Positions 28,261 to 37,958 of a stretch of DNA of 64,000 nt are shown here, piece after piece. The position numbers were made by a program, and so were the translations under genes. This DNA is from Halobellus sp. Atlit-31R. GTDB taxonomy: Archaea > Halobacteriota > Halobacteria > Halobacteriales > Haloferacaceae. The first letter of the stretch is position 1. Each line of letters begins with the position of its first letter. The notes beneath the pieces were generated by a model that saw only the letters and a program-made list of their open reading frames with translations, was not told the DNA's origin and ran no database searches. Location: contig QPLR01000006.1 in the NCBI GenBank assembly GCA_003665935.1, positions 62,001 to 126,000 on the forward strand. The letters are read 5' to 3'.

Positions 28261-29937
28261 CTATCCGATTCCGGTTTCTTTCTTCAGCAGCGTCAGTGTG
28301 TTATCTGCCGTCACCATCGGCGAGTGCTCGTACTCACCGGTCAACGCGACCTGGACGAGCAAGTCGACGGCTCGCCAGATCGAGTACAGCAGGCACGCGA
28401 ACGCGAAGTAGAAGAAACGAAGCCCGAAATTCTTCGACGTGGTAGCAGCCATGAACCGCTTTATCGATCTGTACCCGCTCTCGATTTCCCACCGATACCC
28501 GTACTCAGTGAGGTGCCCACTCCCACAATTCGTCATGAACACCGAGTACTGCCGGTGGTCGTCGTGCTTGGAGTCCTCTTTCCGTCGGTAGATCAGCGTC
28601 GTCTCGTGCCACTCGTTCTTGCCCAAATGAAGCTTTCGGTCGGTCTCGTATCGATCCCGATCTCGTTGGAGCAACCGCTTCGCTTGGGCTTTCTCGCTGG
28701 TCTGCATCCGCTTGGGCACGACATACGACAGCCCGCGCTGGCTGATCATCTCCAGGACGTGTTGACTGTCAAACTCACGGTCCATCAGCACGTTATCAAG
28801 GTGAACCATTTCCTCGGCTGAATTCAAGAGGTCCTCAACGATTTCCAAGCGAGACTCACCCTTCCGAACCGGCCGTGCGTCCAGCACAATCGGCACTGCA
28901 TTCCCTACTAACTGGACCGTCGCCCATTGGTAGGCGTACTGATCGGTCTTCTCCTTCGTCCCGATGATCTCGTCTTCGTGCCCAGTCCTGTCACCAGTGA
29001 AGGGATCAGCTTCGGTAATGTCGATTGCAACAATCCCAGCTCGGAAGAACTGCTCTGTCTCCGCAACTTCGTTCAGAAGCCTTCCGATGGCCTGTCGGTA
29101 CATCTCTCGGGTCTCCGCAATTGAGAGGTCACGAACTTGCTCGCGATGGGCGTGCCCTAACGGCGTTCGCTCACGAGTCGACTCGTAGGTGAAGCTACGA
29201 GCGCCCTCGTTGGCCGCCAGGCGCTCACGAAGTCCGAGATACGTCTGCAGGTCCCAGTAGGCGTTCTCGTGAATCTCACAGCCCTCACCTCGATCCAGTG
29301 AGAATGCCGGGAAGACAATGCGGCTCACATGGTCGGTTATTGTTGCCGCTTCATCGAGGATGGCTTGATCGTCTGGGTCTGGTTCGTTTACCTCGTCACC
29401 GTAGGGTGGAAGACGCCGTTCTGGTTCGCGTGGGACGTCAACATACGCGTTCTGGGCTTTGATCAGGATAGTCCGCGCAGCTGTCTCGACCGTCCTGCGA
29501 AGGTCCGCAGTGAACCGTTTGTTCCAACTCCGCCACAACGTTGACTGATCTGGGATCGTCCCCAGCCCCAGTTGCTCGCATATTTCAGGGTTGTAAGCAA
29601 GGTACTCTGCGAGTGCCGTCTCGTGACTCCACCCATAGCATTCTTTCAATACGAACAGACGAAAGAGTGTGTCCACTCCGTATCGTGTTGTTCCACCATA
29701 GCGGTCGTGGGCGTCGAAGGTAAAATACGTCAGGGGGAGCGAACAGAGGAACTGCTCAACGGACTCGTGCTGTTCGTGTCTGAACCACGTTTTCGAGATG
29801 ATACGAATATCCTCTTCTAGTCCGGAGAGAGAGGTTCGATCGTACAACGGAGTCGAACGATATACCGGCCAGTCAATATACGATCGCTGAGCGATGCGTC
29901 GAAAGACTGCTCGACGGGACTTCGGAGTTGACGACAC
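28261..29937 (-). CDS. DDE transposase, 558-residue family, copy 2
   Basis: 558 residues with the same candidate catalytic motifs as the other copies (VAIDITEADPFTGDRTG, NVLMDREFDS, YRWEIESGYRSIKRF). It differs from copy 1 by scattered substitutions (for example MSSTPKSRRAVF against MAATCESRRSVF at the N-terminus) and is the same length. No frameshift or stop is seen, so it could be active. Its 3' end faces the junction at 28036-28090. Confidence 0.9.
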   Translation of the reverse strand: MSSTPKSRRAVFRRIAQRSYIDWPVYRSTPLYDRTSLSGLEEDIRIISKTWFRHEQHESVEQFLCSLPLTYFTFDAHDRYGGTTRYGVDTLFRLFVLKECYGWSHETALAEYLAYNPEICEQLGLGTIPDQSTLWRSWNKRFTADLRRTVETAARTILIKAQNAYVDVPREPERRLPPYGDEVNEPDPDDQAILDEAATITDHVSRIVFPAFSLDRGEGCEIHENAYWDLQTYLGLRERLAANEGARSFTYESTRERTPLGHAHREQVRDLSIAETREMYRQAIGRLLNEVAETEQFFRAGIVAIDITEADPFTGDRTGHEDEIIGTKEKTDQYAYQWATVQLVGNAVPIVLDARPVRKGESRLEIVEDLLNSAEEMVHLDNVLMDREFDSQHVLEMISQRGLSYVVPKRMQTSEKAQAKRLLQRDRDRYETDRKLHLGKNEWHETTLIYRRKEDSKHDDHRQYSVFMTNCGSGHLTEYGYRWEIESGYRSIKRFMAATTSKNFGLRFFYFAFACLLYSIWRAVDLLVQVALTGEYEHSPMVTADNTLTLLKKETGIG

Positions 29938-30057
29938 TTCGAGAAACAGTACGGGCGGATGCCGAATAATAGCTCTAATTGCTCGGTGAAGCCGTATTAC
30001 GAAATGCCAAATGGATCATAACACAACATCCATCTTTTCAGAATATCCATCGCCAGT

Positions 30058-31278
30058 ATGGCCGTTCCATTCTGGAGTTCGTCTGCTCTTCCTCCGGCGA
30101 GCGTTCTAAAGTACTATCTCTACAAATCGACGAAGGCCGTCGAGTTTTATCGCCCGATTATGTACCTCTTCTTTCTCGCACAGGGGCTCAGTTTCACGGA
30201 AATCGCCATCCTCGAAGCGATATACAATCTGACGACGCTGCTGGGTGAAATTCCGACAGGCTACATCGGTGACCGTGTCGGTCGGCGCAACAGCCTCCTG
30301 ACCGGAACCGCGCTCATTTCACTCACACTGCTTGGCATTGGACTGTCCAGTTCGTTCTGGGCGCTCGCAGCTCTGTACGTCTGCTGGTCGATGGGCTATA
30401 ACTTCCGGTCGGGAAGCGAAGATGCCTGGCTCTACGATACGCTCACTGACGATCTCTCCGAGGATCAGTTCGCGCACGTCCGTGGGCGCGGCGAATCCGT
30501 CGCCCTGGCGATCGGCGCTGGAGCGGCAATCATCGGGGGCTACCTAGGCAGTATCGACCTGTCGTATCCGTGGTTCGTCGCTGCGGGAGTGACGGCAATC
30601 GGCGTGTTCGTTCTCCTGACGATAGACGAACCCGCGACCTACGAACGAACCGACACCACGGCATTGAGCCTTCGTCGCACACTCACGATCATCCGGCGGA
30701 CGATCTCAGAGCGTAACATACGGTCATTCGTGCTGTATTACTACGTCCTCTACGCGGCAGTGACATATCTGGTGTTCGTGTTCCTCCAGCCAATCTTCGA
30801 GACGATCGTCCTCGACTTCGGTGTCTCGCAGTCACAGGTGAGATCACTGCTTGGGTGGTTCTACGCGGCGTACAGTCTCTTCGGCGCCGGGCTGAGCTAC
30901 TATACCGGAGCAATTCGTGACCGTCTGGGACTTCGGACGTGGTTTCTGTGGCTGCCCTTCGTCGTGGGCGGCGCGCTGGTGGGAATGTATTTCGTCCCCG
31001 TTCTGGCCCTGCCGACCTTCCTGCTGATCCGCGGGCTTTCCGATGTGACACGGTCGTTCGCCGGTCAGTATATCAACGACCGCATTGAGACGATGGGGCG
31101 TGCGACCGTACTCAGTGCGATGGCGATGGTGAGCGGACTCGCCGTCGTTCCGTTCCAACTCGGGAGTGGTATCATCTCCGACATCGTCTCACCCCTATTC
31201 GCGCTCGCTGTGGCGGGGGTCGTGCTGGTCGTCAGTTCGGCCGGAATCTTGCTCTGGGAGGCACCCATCGAGAGATAA
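30058..31278 (+). CDS. Major facilitator superfamily transporter
   Basis: 406 residues with about twelve membrane helices. The loop motif after helix 2 (GYIGDRVGRRNSLLTG) is the MFS signature, with its looser counterpart in the second half (YTGAIRDRLGLRTW). Residues GSEDAWLYDTLTDDL after helix 4 match a group of small drug- or metal-efflux carriers. It is followed 70 bp later on the same strand by a NikR-like regulator. This makes a metal or toxic-compound exporter likely, but the substrate cannot be read. It is cargo of array unit 2. Confidence 0.88.
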   Translation: MAVPFWSSSALPPASVLKYYLYKSTKAVEFYRPIMYLFFLAQGLSFTEIAILEAIYNLTTLLGEIPTGYIGDRVGRRNSLLTGTALISLTLLGIGLSSSFWALAALYVCWSMGYNFRSGSEDAWLYDTLTDDLSEDQFAHVRGRGESVALAIGAGAAIIGGYLGSIDLSYPWFVAAGVTAIGVFVLLTIDEPATYERTDTTALSLRRTLTIIRRTISERNIRSFVLYYYVLYAAVTYLVFVFLQPIFETIVLDFGVSQSQVRSLLGWFYAAYSLFGAGLSYYTGAIRDRLGLRTWFLWLPFVVGGALVGMYFVPVLALPTFLLIRGLSDVTRSFAGQYINDRIETMGRATVLSAMAMVSGLAVVPFQLGSGIISDIVSPLFALAVAGVVLVVSSAGILLWEAPIER

Positions 31279-31348
31279 CGGCCATCACTGCCGACTCGCG
31301 GAGAGCGCATACTCGGAACTCTTGTACGAGCACCCCCAACAGCACCCG

Positions 31349-31738
31349 ATGCGAACGAGTTTCAATATCCCGGATGCGGTCGTCGAAGAGTTCGATCAGG
31401 TCTGGCAAAATGAGGGACTGGACAATCGGTCACGAGCAGTCCGTGAAGCGATGCAGGAGTACATCGAGTCTCATTCTCGGCTCGAAGATCTCAGCGAAGA
31501 CGTTATCGCGCTCGTAGCGTTCGACTACCGCCATCACGAGGTAATCGGAGAGCTCCACGGTGTCCAACACGACTATCAGGACGTGATTCTCAACACGAGT
31601 CACACGCACCAAGGGGACTGGTGTCTTGAGTCCCTATTCTGCCAAGGGGCCGGCGAGCGCGTTCGGGAATTAACCTACCGACTTCGTGACTTTGACGGGG
31701 TGAACCGCGTAAAAATCATGGTGATTCGTGATAACTGA
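31349..31738 (+). CDS. NikR-like nickel-responsive regulator
   Basis: 129 residues. The N-terminal ribbon-helix-helix (MRTSFNIPDAVVEEFDQVW, NRSRAVREAMQEYI) binds DNA. The C-terminal ACT-like domain has the nickel ligands of the family: His in GVQHDY, then the H-x-H-x5-C arrangement in THTHQGDWCLESLF. In NikR proteins Ni(II) binding drives repression of uptake genes. The adjacent MFS gene is the obvious candidate target or partner. The length matches NikR (about 130 residues). The ATG at 31349 is supported by the family start. Confidence 0.88.
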   Translation: MRTSFNIPDAVVEEFDQVWQNEGLDNRSRAVREAMQEYIESHSRLEDLSEDVIALVAFDYRHHEVIGELHGVQHDYQDVILNTSHTHQGDWCLESLFCQGAGERVRELTYRLRDFDGVNRVKIMVIRDN

Positions 31739-31768
31739 GCGAGGGAGACGTCCTGTGAATTCGCTTGC

Positions 31769-32155
31769 TTAGTCCGCTGCCGTTGCCGTATTTTCGGCTG
31801 GTTCGGACGGTGTGTTCAGATAGAGATAGATCAACACGAGAATCAAGACGACTTGGACCGCCTTGTCGACGTAGTCGATCATCCCGTATTCAGATTTGGC
31901 CACGATCCAGAGGGGGAATTGCACGGCCGTATACGGAATGCCGATCAGGTAGAGCAGTCGCCGTCTGTAGTCGAGGAAAAAGAGCACAAGTGCACCGGCG
32001 TAGCCGACACCTGCGAGTGCAACCGGAATTCGTCCCTCCACGACACCAGCATAGACGTGGAGAACGCCAGTGACGACGACTAACGCAATTGCTAGCCACT
32101 GGAGTTGGGTGAGCGATCCGATCCGACTCGCGGATGTATTTTGTGTATTCACCAC
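31769..32155 (-). CDS. Four-helix membrane protein
   Basis: 128 residues with four predicted transmembrane helices (about 20-40, 48-65, 70-90 and 100-118) and the motif VLHVYAGVVEGRIP. It looks like a conserved small haloarchaeal membrane protein with no assigned function. It converges on the NikR-like gene with 30 bp between the stops and is the last cargo gene of unit 2. Confidence 0.75.
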   Translation of the reverse strand: MVNTQNTSASRIGSLTQLQWLAIALVVVTGVLHVYAGVVEGRIPVALAGVGYAGALVLFFLDYRRRLLYLIGIPYTAVQFPLWIVAKSEYGMIDYVDKAVQVVLILVLIYLYLNTPSEPAENTATAAD

Positions 32156-32329
32156 AATACTACATCGTTCGGGGCAGGAGATAAGGACTGTTATTATCAG
32201 ACTCTTGGTGTCGTCATACGACGCGCATTAAGCTATTGCGCCGGTTTCTCAGTCACGGTGGTTGTAGCTACGCTTTCGCTCGGAAGAGAACGGTATTCAC
32301 ACAACCGATTCGTTCACTCACTACCAGCT

Positions 32330-32559
32330 ATGCATTAAGACGGCCGGTCTCAACTTTTGCCAGTCCTGGGAAGTTGAGACTACAGCGGGTTTAGTAGGGC
32401 TGTGATGCGTGGTTTCGGGCGAATTTTCGAGGCGAAGCTGCTTCGGATCTACTCTCGATAGTCTTCTCGTGTCGTACTGCCAACTAGACCGGTGAATTTC
32501 CAAGATCCACGACAGCGTTGCCACTCAGGAATCCGGATTGCCCCAGACAGAGTATCTCT
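32330..32559. repeat. Junction R2/L3: right terminus of unit 2, left terminus of unit 3
   Basis: R2 (32330-32356) reads ATGCATTAAGAC-GGCC-GGTCTCAACTT. After about 14 bp, L3 starts with AAGTTGAGACTACAGCGGG (32371), followed by the conserved tail to 32559 with its GTTGCCACTCAGG motif. Confidence 0.8.
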
Positions 32560-34236
32560 CTATCCGATTCCGGTCTCCTTCTTCAGCAGCGTGAGCGTAT
32601 TGTCAGCCGTCACGATTGGCGAGTGTTCATACTCGCCGGTCAACTTGACCTGCACGAGCAGATCGACCGCTCGCCAAATCGAGTACAAGAGACACGCGAA
32701 TGCGAAGTAGAAGAACCGAAGCCCGAAATTCTTCGACGTCGTCGCCGCTATGAACCGCTTTATCGACCTGTAGCCGTTCTCGATCTCCCATCTGTACCCG
32801 TACTCGGTGAGGTGTCCGCTTCCCGTATTCGTCATGAACACCGAATACTGTCGGTGATCGTCGTGTTCGGAGTCTTCTTTCCGACGGTAGATCAGCGTTG
32901 TCGAGTGCCACTCGTTGTCGCCGAGATGGAGCTTCCGGTCGGTTTCGTATCGGTCCTGGTCACGCTGGAGCAATCGCTTCGCCTGCGCTTTCTCACTCGT
33001 CTGCATCCGCTTTGGGACCACGTACGAGAGCCCACGCTGGCTGATCATCTCCAGAACGTGCTGACTGTCGAACTCCCGATCCATCAGCACGTTATCGACA
33101 TGAACGAGGTTCTCAGCCGAATCAAGCAAGTCCTCGACGATTCCCAGTCGTGTCTCCCCCATCCGGACGGGACGCGCATCAAGCACGAGTGGAACGGCGT
33201 TCCCGACCAACTGGACTGTCGCCCACTGATAGGCATACTCGTCAGTGTTCTCTTTCGTCCCGATAATTTCGTCTTTATGGCCCGTCCTATCGCCCGTGAA
33301 GGGGTCGTCCTCGGTGATGTCGATCGCGACGATCCCTGCGCGGAAGAACTCTTCAGTCTCTGCGACATCGTCGATGAGCTGCCGAACCGCCTGGCGGTAC
33401 ATCTCGCGAATCTCCGGGATAGAGAGGTCTCGGATGTGGTCGCGATGAGCGTGCCCGAGGGGTGTCCGCTCTCGTGTTGACTCGTGAATGAAACTGCGAG
33501 CACCCTCGTTGGCGGCTAGATTCTCACGGAGTCCCAAGTAGGTCTGTAAGCCCCAGTAAGCGTTCTCGTGAATCTCACAGCCGTCTCCGCGATCTAACGA
33601 GAACGCTGGGAAGACAGCTCGACTGACGTGCTCAGTAAGCGTCTCAGCGTTGTTGAGGATAGCCCGGTTGTCTGGATCTGATTCATTTGCGTTGTTGCTT
33701 CGAGGCGGGAGGCTTCGTTCCGGTTCGCGCGGGACAGCGACACCTGCATTCTCCGCTTTGATGAGAATCGTTCGAGCCGCTTTCTGGACCGTTTCACGCA
33801 GCTCTCGCGTGAATCGCTCGTTCCAGCTGCGCCACAGTGTTGATTGATCGGGCACCGTCCCCAGCTCTAAGCGCTTACAGAGTGTGGGGTGGCTATCGAG
33901 GTACTCGAGAATTGCTGTTTCGTGCTCCCACCCGTGGAGTTCTTTCAGCACGAATATGCGAAAGAGAGTGTCCATCTCGTAGCGTGTCGGACCTCCGTAG
34001 CAGTCGTGGGCCTCGAATCTGAAGTAGACCATCGGAAGTTCGCAGACGAACTGCTCAACCGAGTTGTGGTCGGGGTGAGTGAACCAGAGTCCTGAGACGG
34101 TTCGAATATCCGATTCTAACCCGGCGAGCGCGGTTCGATCGTATAGCGGCGTCGAATTATATACTGGCCACTCGACGTGCGGCTGTCGTACGATCCGTCG
34201 GAAGACAGCATATTGTGACTCGCGAGTCGCAACCAC
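32560..34236 (-). CDS. DDE transposase, 558-residue family, copy 3
   Basis: Same family, intact. The first upstream start would give 566 residues, but alignment with copies 1, 2 and 5 places the start at the GTG at 34236 (VVATRESQYAVF), which gives exactly 558 residues. The catalytic motifs are kept (VAIDITEDDPFTGDRTG, NVLMDREFDS, YRWEIENGYRSIKRF, with a Ser-to-Asn change in the last). Confidence 0.9.
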   Translation of the reverse strand: MVATRESQYAVFRRIVRQPHVEWPVYNSTPLYDRTALAGLESDIRTVSGLWFTHPDHNSVEQFVCELPMVYFRFEAHDCYGGPTRYEMDTLFRIFVLKELHGWEHETAILEYLDSHPTLCKRLELGTVPDQSTLWRSWNERFTRELRETVQKAARTILIKAENAGVAVPREPERSLPPRSNNANESDPDNRAILNNAETLTEHVSRAVFPAFSLDRGDGCEIHENAYWGLQTYLGLRENLAANEGARSFIHESTRERTPLGHAHRDHIRDLSIPEIREMYRQAVRQLIDDVAETEEFFRAGIVAIDITEDDPFTGDRTGHKDEIIGTKENTDEYAYQWATVQLVGNAVPLVLDARPVRMGETRLGIVEDLLDSAENLVHVDNVLMDREFDSQHVLEMISQRGLSYVVPKRMQTSEKAQAKRLLQRDQDRYETDRKLHLGDNEWHSTTLIYRRKEDSEHDDHRQYSVFMTNTGSGHLTEYGYRWEIENGYRSIKRFIAATTSKNFGLRFFYFAFACLLYSIWRAVDLLVQVKLTGEYEHSPIVTADNTLTLLKKETGIG

Positions 34237-34335
34237 TACGAGAGAGTGACCACGACACACTCAAGAATTCGTCTTACTGCTCAATATAGATCCCACATCA
34301 ACAGCTTTTATCGACTACTGACATATACTGTATCG

Positions 34336-35676
34336 ATGGGGTCACCGTCGAACGGTTCTTCTGCTGGATTTCTGGTGACAGTCGTAGCGAACGTCGTCCC
34401 ACTAGTCGGCGTGTTCTACCTTGGGTGGAGCGCCCAGACGTTCGCGGTCGTCTATGCGATCGAACTGGTCGTCATCGTCCCGTTTGCCGGGGTGAAGGCG
34501 CTGTTCGCGAGCCGCCCGCCGAACTACGACGAGCTAGAGCGCCCCAACGAGGACAACCCGCTCAAGTCCGACGAGTGGGGCGGAGTCTCCGTCGGCCCGA
34601 GCGACCTCAACCGCCGGCGCGGGAGCGTCGCGATCATCGACGCGCTTCCCCCGATCTACCCCCGGAACGTCCCGCTTGCCTTGCGGGCGTTCGGGGCTGC
34701 CGTCTCGCTCGCCGACCCGAGCGTGGTGGCGAGCATCGTCTTCCTCATCGTTTCCCAGATCGGCGTCATCGAGCGCGAGTACTTCCGAACGCGACGCTAC
34801 AAAATAAGCACGCCCCGAGACCTCGTCGCAAGCGCGACGACTGAGGGCACGCTGGCCGTGGTGGCACTCATAGTCGCGATTGTCGGCGGCCCGGCCGGCG
34901 CGCTGGTCGGGTTCGTCGCAGTGAAGTTGTTCGTGGAGTGGCGCGGCTACCGCAGCGGGGTGGCGTTCAACCCCGAGGAGGGAGAAGGAACGCTCCCGCC
35001 GGTGGCGGCTCCGGACGCGCCACCGACGGCAGAGGTCCACCCGGACCGGCGCGCTGTTCGGGCCACCGCACTCTGGCAGGGCGCGACGGCCGCAGTCAGC
35101 AGCGGGCCAGTATATCTCTTCGCGTGGGTCGGGCTCACCGCCGGGTCGGTAAGGGCGCTCACCGCCGCGGTGGTCTGTTTCGGCCTCCTACCAGCCGGCA
35201 TCGGCGGGCTGAAAGCCATCGAGTACGCTCTCACCCACGGCACGCTGACGTACCAGCGCCGCGACGAAACGGTAGTCGCGTACGACGACCTCACCAAGAC
35301 AGTCCAGTGGGCGACCCCCATCGACGACATCCGGGACGCCGAGCTGTGTGAAGGAGAGCTCGTCGACCGCGCCTGCCGCACTCGGACGTTCTCGATCACC
35401 ACGTTTGCGGGCGAGTACGACTACAGCGTCGCACACCTCCGAGAGTACGACCAGGCCGTCGGGGCGTTCGAACTCCCCGTCAAGACGACGGCGTTCGGCC
35501 CACTCGATCGGCGCGTCGCCGGAGTGATAGCCGTGGTCGGAGCCTGTGGTGCCGCCGCCGTCGCCGGGCTCGCCTACTCCGCTCCCTCCGTTGGGGCGGT
35601 CGCCGCCGGGTTCGGTGGCCCGTTCGGCGTCGTCACCCTCAGGTCGGCGTGGAAGTGGGCGCTCCCGGGCGCCTGA
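34336..35676 (+). CDS. Multi-helix membrane protein, DUF6498-like, paralogue of 55852-57240
   Basis: 446 residues with about eight to ten membrane segments. The N-terminal VVANVVPLVGVFYLGW and YAIELVVIVPFAGVKALFA and the IYPRNVPLA motif recur in the 462-residue protein at 55852-57240 (ANLVPLVGVLTLGW, VYPRNVPFA). The two are paralogues. The C-terminal half contains a soluble stretch of repeated short strands (GTLTYQRRDETVVAYDDLTK) before the last two helices. The function is unknown. The start is the ATG at 34336. It is the first cargo gene of array unit 3. Confidence 0.8.
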   Translation: MGSPSNGSSAGFLVTVVANVVPLVGVFYLGWSAQTFAVVYAIELVVIVPFAGVKALFASRPPNYDELERPNEDNPLKSDEWGGVSVGPSDLNRRRGSVAIIDALPPIYPRNVPLALRAFGAAVSLADPSVVASIVFLIVSQIGVIEREYFRTRRYKISTPRDLVASATTEGTLAVVALIVAIVGGPAGALVGFVAVKLFVEWRGYRSGVAFNPEEGEGTLPPVAAPDAPPTAEVHPDRRAVRATALWQGATAAVSSGPVYLFAWVGLTAGSVRALTAAVVCFGLLPAGIGGLKAIEYALTHGTLTYQRRDETVVAYDDLTKTVQWATPIDDIRDAELCEGELVDRACRTRTFSITTFAGEYDYSVAHLREYDQAVGAFELPVKTTAFGPLDRRVAGVIAVVGACGAAAVAGLAYSAPSVGAVAAGFGGPFGVVTLRSAWKWALPGA

Positions 35677-35812
35677 GCCAACGCCGTGCGAGTGCTCGGC
35701 TGGTATCGGCAGCTCCGACTCTGTCGAAATCCTTAGGAAGTGATACATTCTGACCGATCGTGTACAATACAGAGTAAATGCTTATCATCGGAATTGCTCA
35801 ATGAGATGATTA

Positions 35813-36142
35813 GTGACGGACTGGGAGCGTGTGAGGCAGGATCTCCGAGAAGAGGGCTATTCAGGATTCAAGTTTGACAGTGGAGAGACGGCTGTTCCGG
35901 GGTTATCTGGGGAATGGGTGACTAATGAGATTGCGCGCGAGGGACGGTTAAAACGAGATAAGCAACCGCTTTGCATACAGATTCTTGACGCTGTACCGGG
36001 TGGCGGTGGTGCTGTCGCTACCGACCCAGGGTATGCTCCCGATAGCATACGAAAGATAGCCGATCGACACGGATTAGAAGTCGTAATAGTCAGTGTCTCT
36101 GCTGATGAAGTGCGTATCGCACTCTGTGATTCCTCCAAGTGA
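35813..36142 (+). CDS. Small hypothetical protein
   Basis: 109 residues from a GTG at 35813. The sequence alternates strands and helices (TDWERVRQDLREEGYSGFKF, then PGYAPDSIRKIADRHGLEVV, IVSVSADEVRIALC), which looks like a compact alpha/beta fold with an exposed Gly-rich loop (PGGGGAV). No family was recognised. It stands alone, convergent with the PemK-type toxin gene, as cargo of unit 3. Confidence 0.55.
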   Translation: MTDWERVRQDLREEGYSGFKFDSGETAVPGLSGEWVTNEIAREGRLKRDKQPLCIQILDAVPGGGGAVATDPGYAPDSIRKIADRHGLEVVIVSVSADEVRIALCDSSK

Positions 36143-36232
36143 ACGGTATCCCGGTAATGGTACGTCTGCACATCTACTAACGGCGATTTCAGTAGAAGTC
36201 CGTCGAGTAAATAGAATATCAACGGATCTCCA

Positions 36233-36583
36233 CTAGTGTAGTTCTTCGACGAGCGCAGCAACCGCCTCGTCAACGAGCTCGCTGTCAAGGCGACCTTGCC
36301 AGAAGTCGATATCCTCGTGGTCGATTGATTGGACTCCCCACGGAACAATCCGACTCTCATCCGGGATCCCACCACGAAGCCAACTCTCACCGGGAATGTC
36401 GATCAGACCGTCCACCCAGGATTTCGACGTCAACGTGAGCGCGATATACTGCTCGCCGTGGAACGGACGGCCTTCGTGATTCGAGAGAATGAGCCAAGGC
36501 CGAGCGTCTTCCTCGCCTTTGAACGGATCATTCCCGTAGACGACGTCGCCACGCTCGAAAATCGGTCTCTTTTCGTCGGTCAC
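36233..36583 (-). CDS. PemK/MazF-family toxin
   Basis: 116 residues from a GTG at 36583 that overlaps the stop of the upstream gene by 4 bp. The PemK/MazF beta-barrel is visible: RGDVVYGNDPFKGEEDARPW, LILSNHEG, YIALTLTSKSW and SRIVPWGVQSID. These toxins are endoribonucleases that cleave mRNA in the cytoplasm. A longer reading that starts within the antitoxin gene is possible but less likely. It forms a toxin-antitoxin operon with the winged-helix gene and is cargo of array unit 3. Confidence 0.88.
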   Translation of the reverse strand: MTDEKRPIFERGDVVYGNDPFKGEEDARPWLILSNHEGRPFHGEQYIALTLTSKSWVDGLIDIPGESWLRGGIPDESRIVPWGVQSIDHEDIDFWQGRLDSELVDEAVAALVEELH

Positions 36584-36951
36584 TGTTCGTCCTCGACGCT
36601 CGGATGCGGTTCCTCGGGTGCGTGTTCGCGCCAAGACTCCTTGTCTTCAGTACCGAGTCGCTGGTTGAACAGGGCGGTCGCTCGCTCGTACCCGCTGTAT
36701 CCATCGAGTCGCTCGGTGTCGTCGGTTATCGCCCAGTACGTCGCTTTGTGTTCGACGAGATTGCGGTCCTTCAGTCGTGAGAGCGCGGTGCTGACCGCGC
36801 CCTCGTCGGGACCGATCTGAGAGGCGATTTCGCGGGCCTTGAACGCGCGATCATCGTTGGCAGCGAGAAATCCGAGAACCTGATCCGGAACGGAAAGTTC
36901 CTCGAGTTCGTCCTCGCTCGTCTTCTCGAAGGTATCTCGGTCGATGGACAT
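36580..36951 (-). CDS. Winged-helix antitoxin of the PemK-type pair
   Basis: 123 residues. A winged helix fills about residues 20-85 (VPDQVLGFLAANDDRAFKAR, IGPDEGAVSTALSRLKDRNL), followed by a flexible acidic tail (REHAPEEPHPSVEDEQ) that could bind and mask the toxin. It is made before the toxin and overlaps its start by 4 bp. Winged-helix antitoxins paired with PemK-like toxins are common in haloarchaea. It should repress its own promoter. Confidence 0.82.
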   Translation of the reverse strand: MSIDRDTFEKTSEDELEELSVPDQVLGFLAANDDRAFKAREIASQIGPDEGAVSTALSRLKDRNLVEHKATYWAITDDTERLDGYSGYERATALFNQRLGTEDKESWREHAPEEPHPSVEDEQ

Positions 36952-37061
36952 TGTTGAGCAAACATACGGTGTCTACCGTAATGAGCGTTAGGTGTGAAAG
37001 TGACGAAACTACTGAAAGAGATGCTTCACCCGTAGCCTTGTCGAAGCAGTGCGGGAATCGT

Positions 37062-37292
37062 ATACATTGAGACGGCCAGTCTCAACTACCATGAGCCCAG
37101 TGGAAGTTGAGACTACACCGGGTATAGCGGATCTGTGATGCGTGGTTTCGGGCGATTTTTCGAGGCGAAGCTGCTTTGAATCTCCTCTCGATGGCCTTCT
37201 CGTGTCGTACTACCAACTGGATTTGTGAATCTCCAAGATTCCCGACAGCGTTGCCACTCAGGAATCCGTACTGGCCCGAACAGAGGACCGCC
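37062..37292. repeat. Junction R3/L4: right terminus of unit 3, left terminus of unit 4
   Basis: R3 (37062-37087) reads ATACATTGAGAC-GGCC-AGTCTCAACT. After about 15 bp, L4 starts with GGAAGTTGAGACTACACCGG (37102), followed by the conserved tail to 37292. Confidence 0.8.
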
Positions 37293-37943
37293 CTATCCAA
37301 TTCCGGTTTCCTTCTTCAACAGCGTCAGCGTATTATCGGCCGTCACAATAGGTGAGTGCTCGTACTCATCGGTCAACTCAACCTGTACCAGCAAATCGAC
37401 AGCCCGCCAGATTGAGTAGAGGAGACAGGCGAATGCGAAGTAAAAGAACCGAAGCCCGAAATCCTTCGACGTCGTCGCAGCCATGAACCGCTTGATCGAC
37501 CTGTACCCACTCTCGATCTCCCACCGATACCCGTACTCCGTGAGGTGTCCACTCCCGCAATTCGTCATGAACACTGAATACTGTCGATAGTCGTCGTGTC
37601 CTGAGTCCTCTCTCCGCCGATAGATCAGCGTCGTCTGGTGCCACTCGTTCTTGCCGAGGTGGAGTTTCCGGTCGGTCTCGTACCGGTCTCGATCACGTCG
37701 AAGCAACCGCTTTGCTTGGGCTTTCTCACTCGTCTGCATCCGCTTGGGCACGACATACGACAGTCCCTGCTGGCCGATCATCTCCAGAACGTGCTGGCTG
37801 TCGAACTCCCGGTCCATCAGCACGTTGTCGACGTGGACGGCCGCTTCAGCAGAGTCCAAGAGATCCTCAACGACCTCCTTCCGTGACTCACCCCGCCGCA
37901 CAGGTCGCGCATCGAGTACAATCGGGACCGCATCCCCGACGAA
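37293..37943 (-). pseudogene. DDE transposase, 558-residue family, copy 4, N-terminally truncated
   Basis: Only the C-terminal ~217 residues remain, from AVPIVLDARPVRRGESRK to the end, including NVLMDREFDS and YRWEIESGYRSIKRF. Family similarity stops at about 37943, 15 bp before the stop codon of the PIN-toxin gene. The first catalytic Asp region is gone, so it cannot be active. The adjacent left terminus and tail are intact. Confidence 0.88.
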
Positions 37944-37958
37944 CTTCGAGCGAGTTCC

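Larger units (their letters stand above)
28072..32356. mobile_element. Array unit 2: transposase plus MFS/NikR cargo
   Basis: Runs from L2 (28074) to R2 (32330-32356). Behind the transposase it carries an MFS transporter, a NikR-like nickel regulator and a small membrane protein. Its borders are inferred from the recurring termini. Confidence 0.5.
32370..37087. mobile_element. Array unit 3: transposase plus membrane protein and PemK cargo
   Basis: From L3 (32371) to R3 (37062-37087). It carries a large membrane protein, a small hypothetical protein and a PemK/MazF-type toxin-antitoxin pair behind the transposase. The borders are inferred from the recurring termini. Confidence 0.5.

Noticed and set aside
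32518-33480. Plus-strand frame over transposase copy 3
   Set aside because: It mirrors the same antisense frame in the other transposase copies and contains no domain; the minus-strand transposase explains the conservation.
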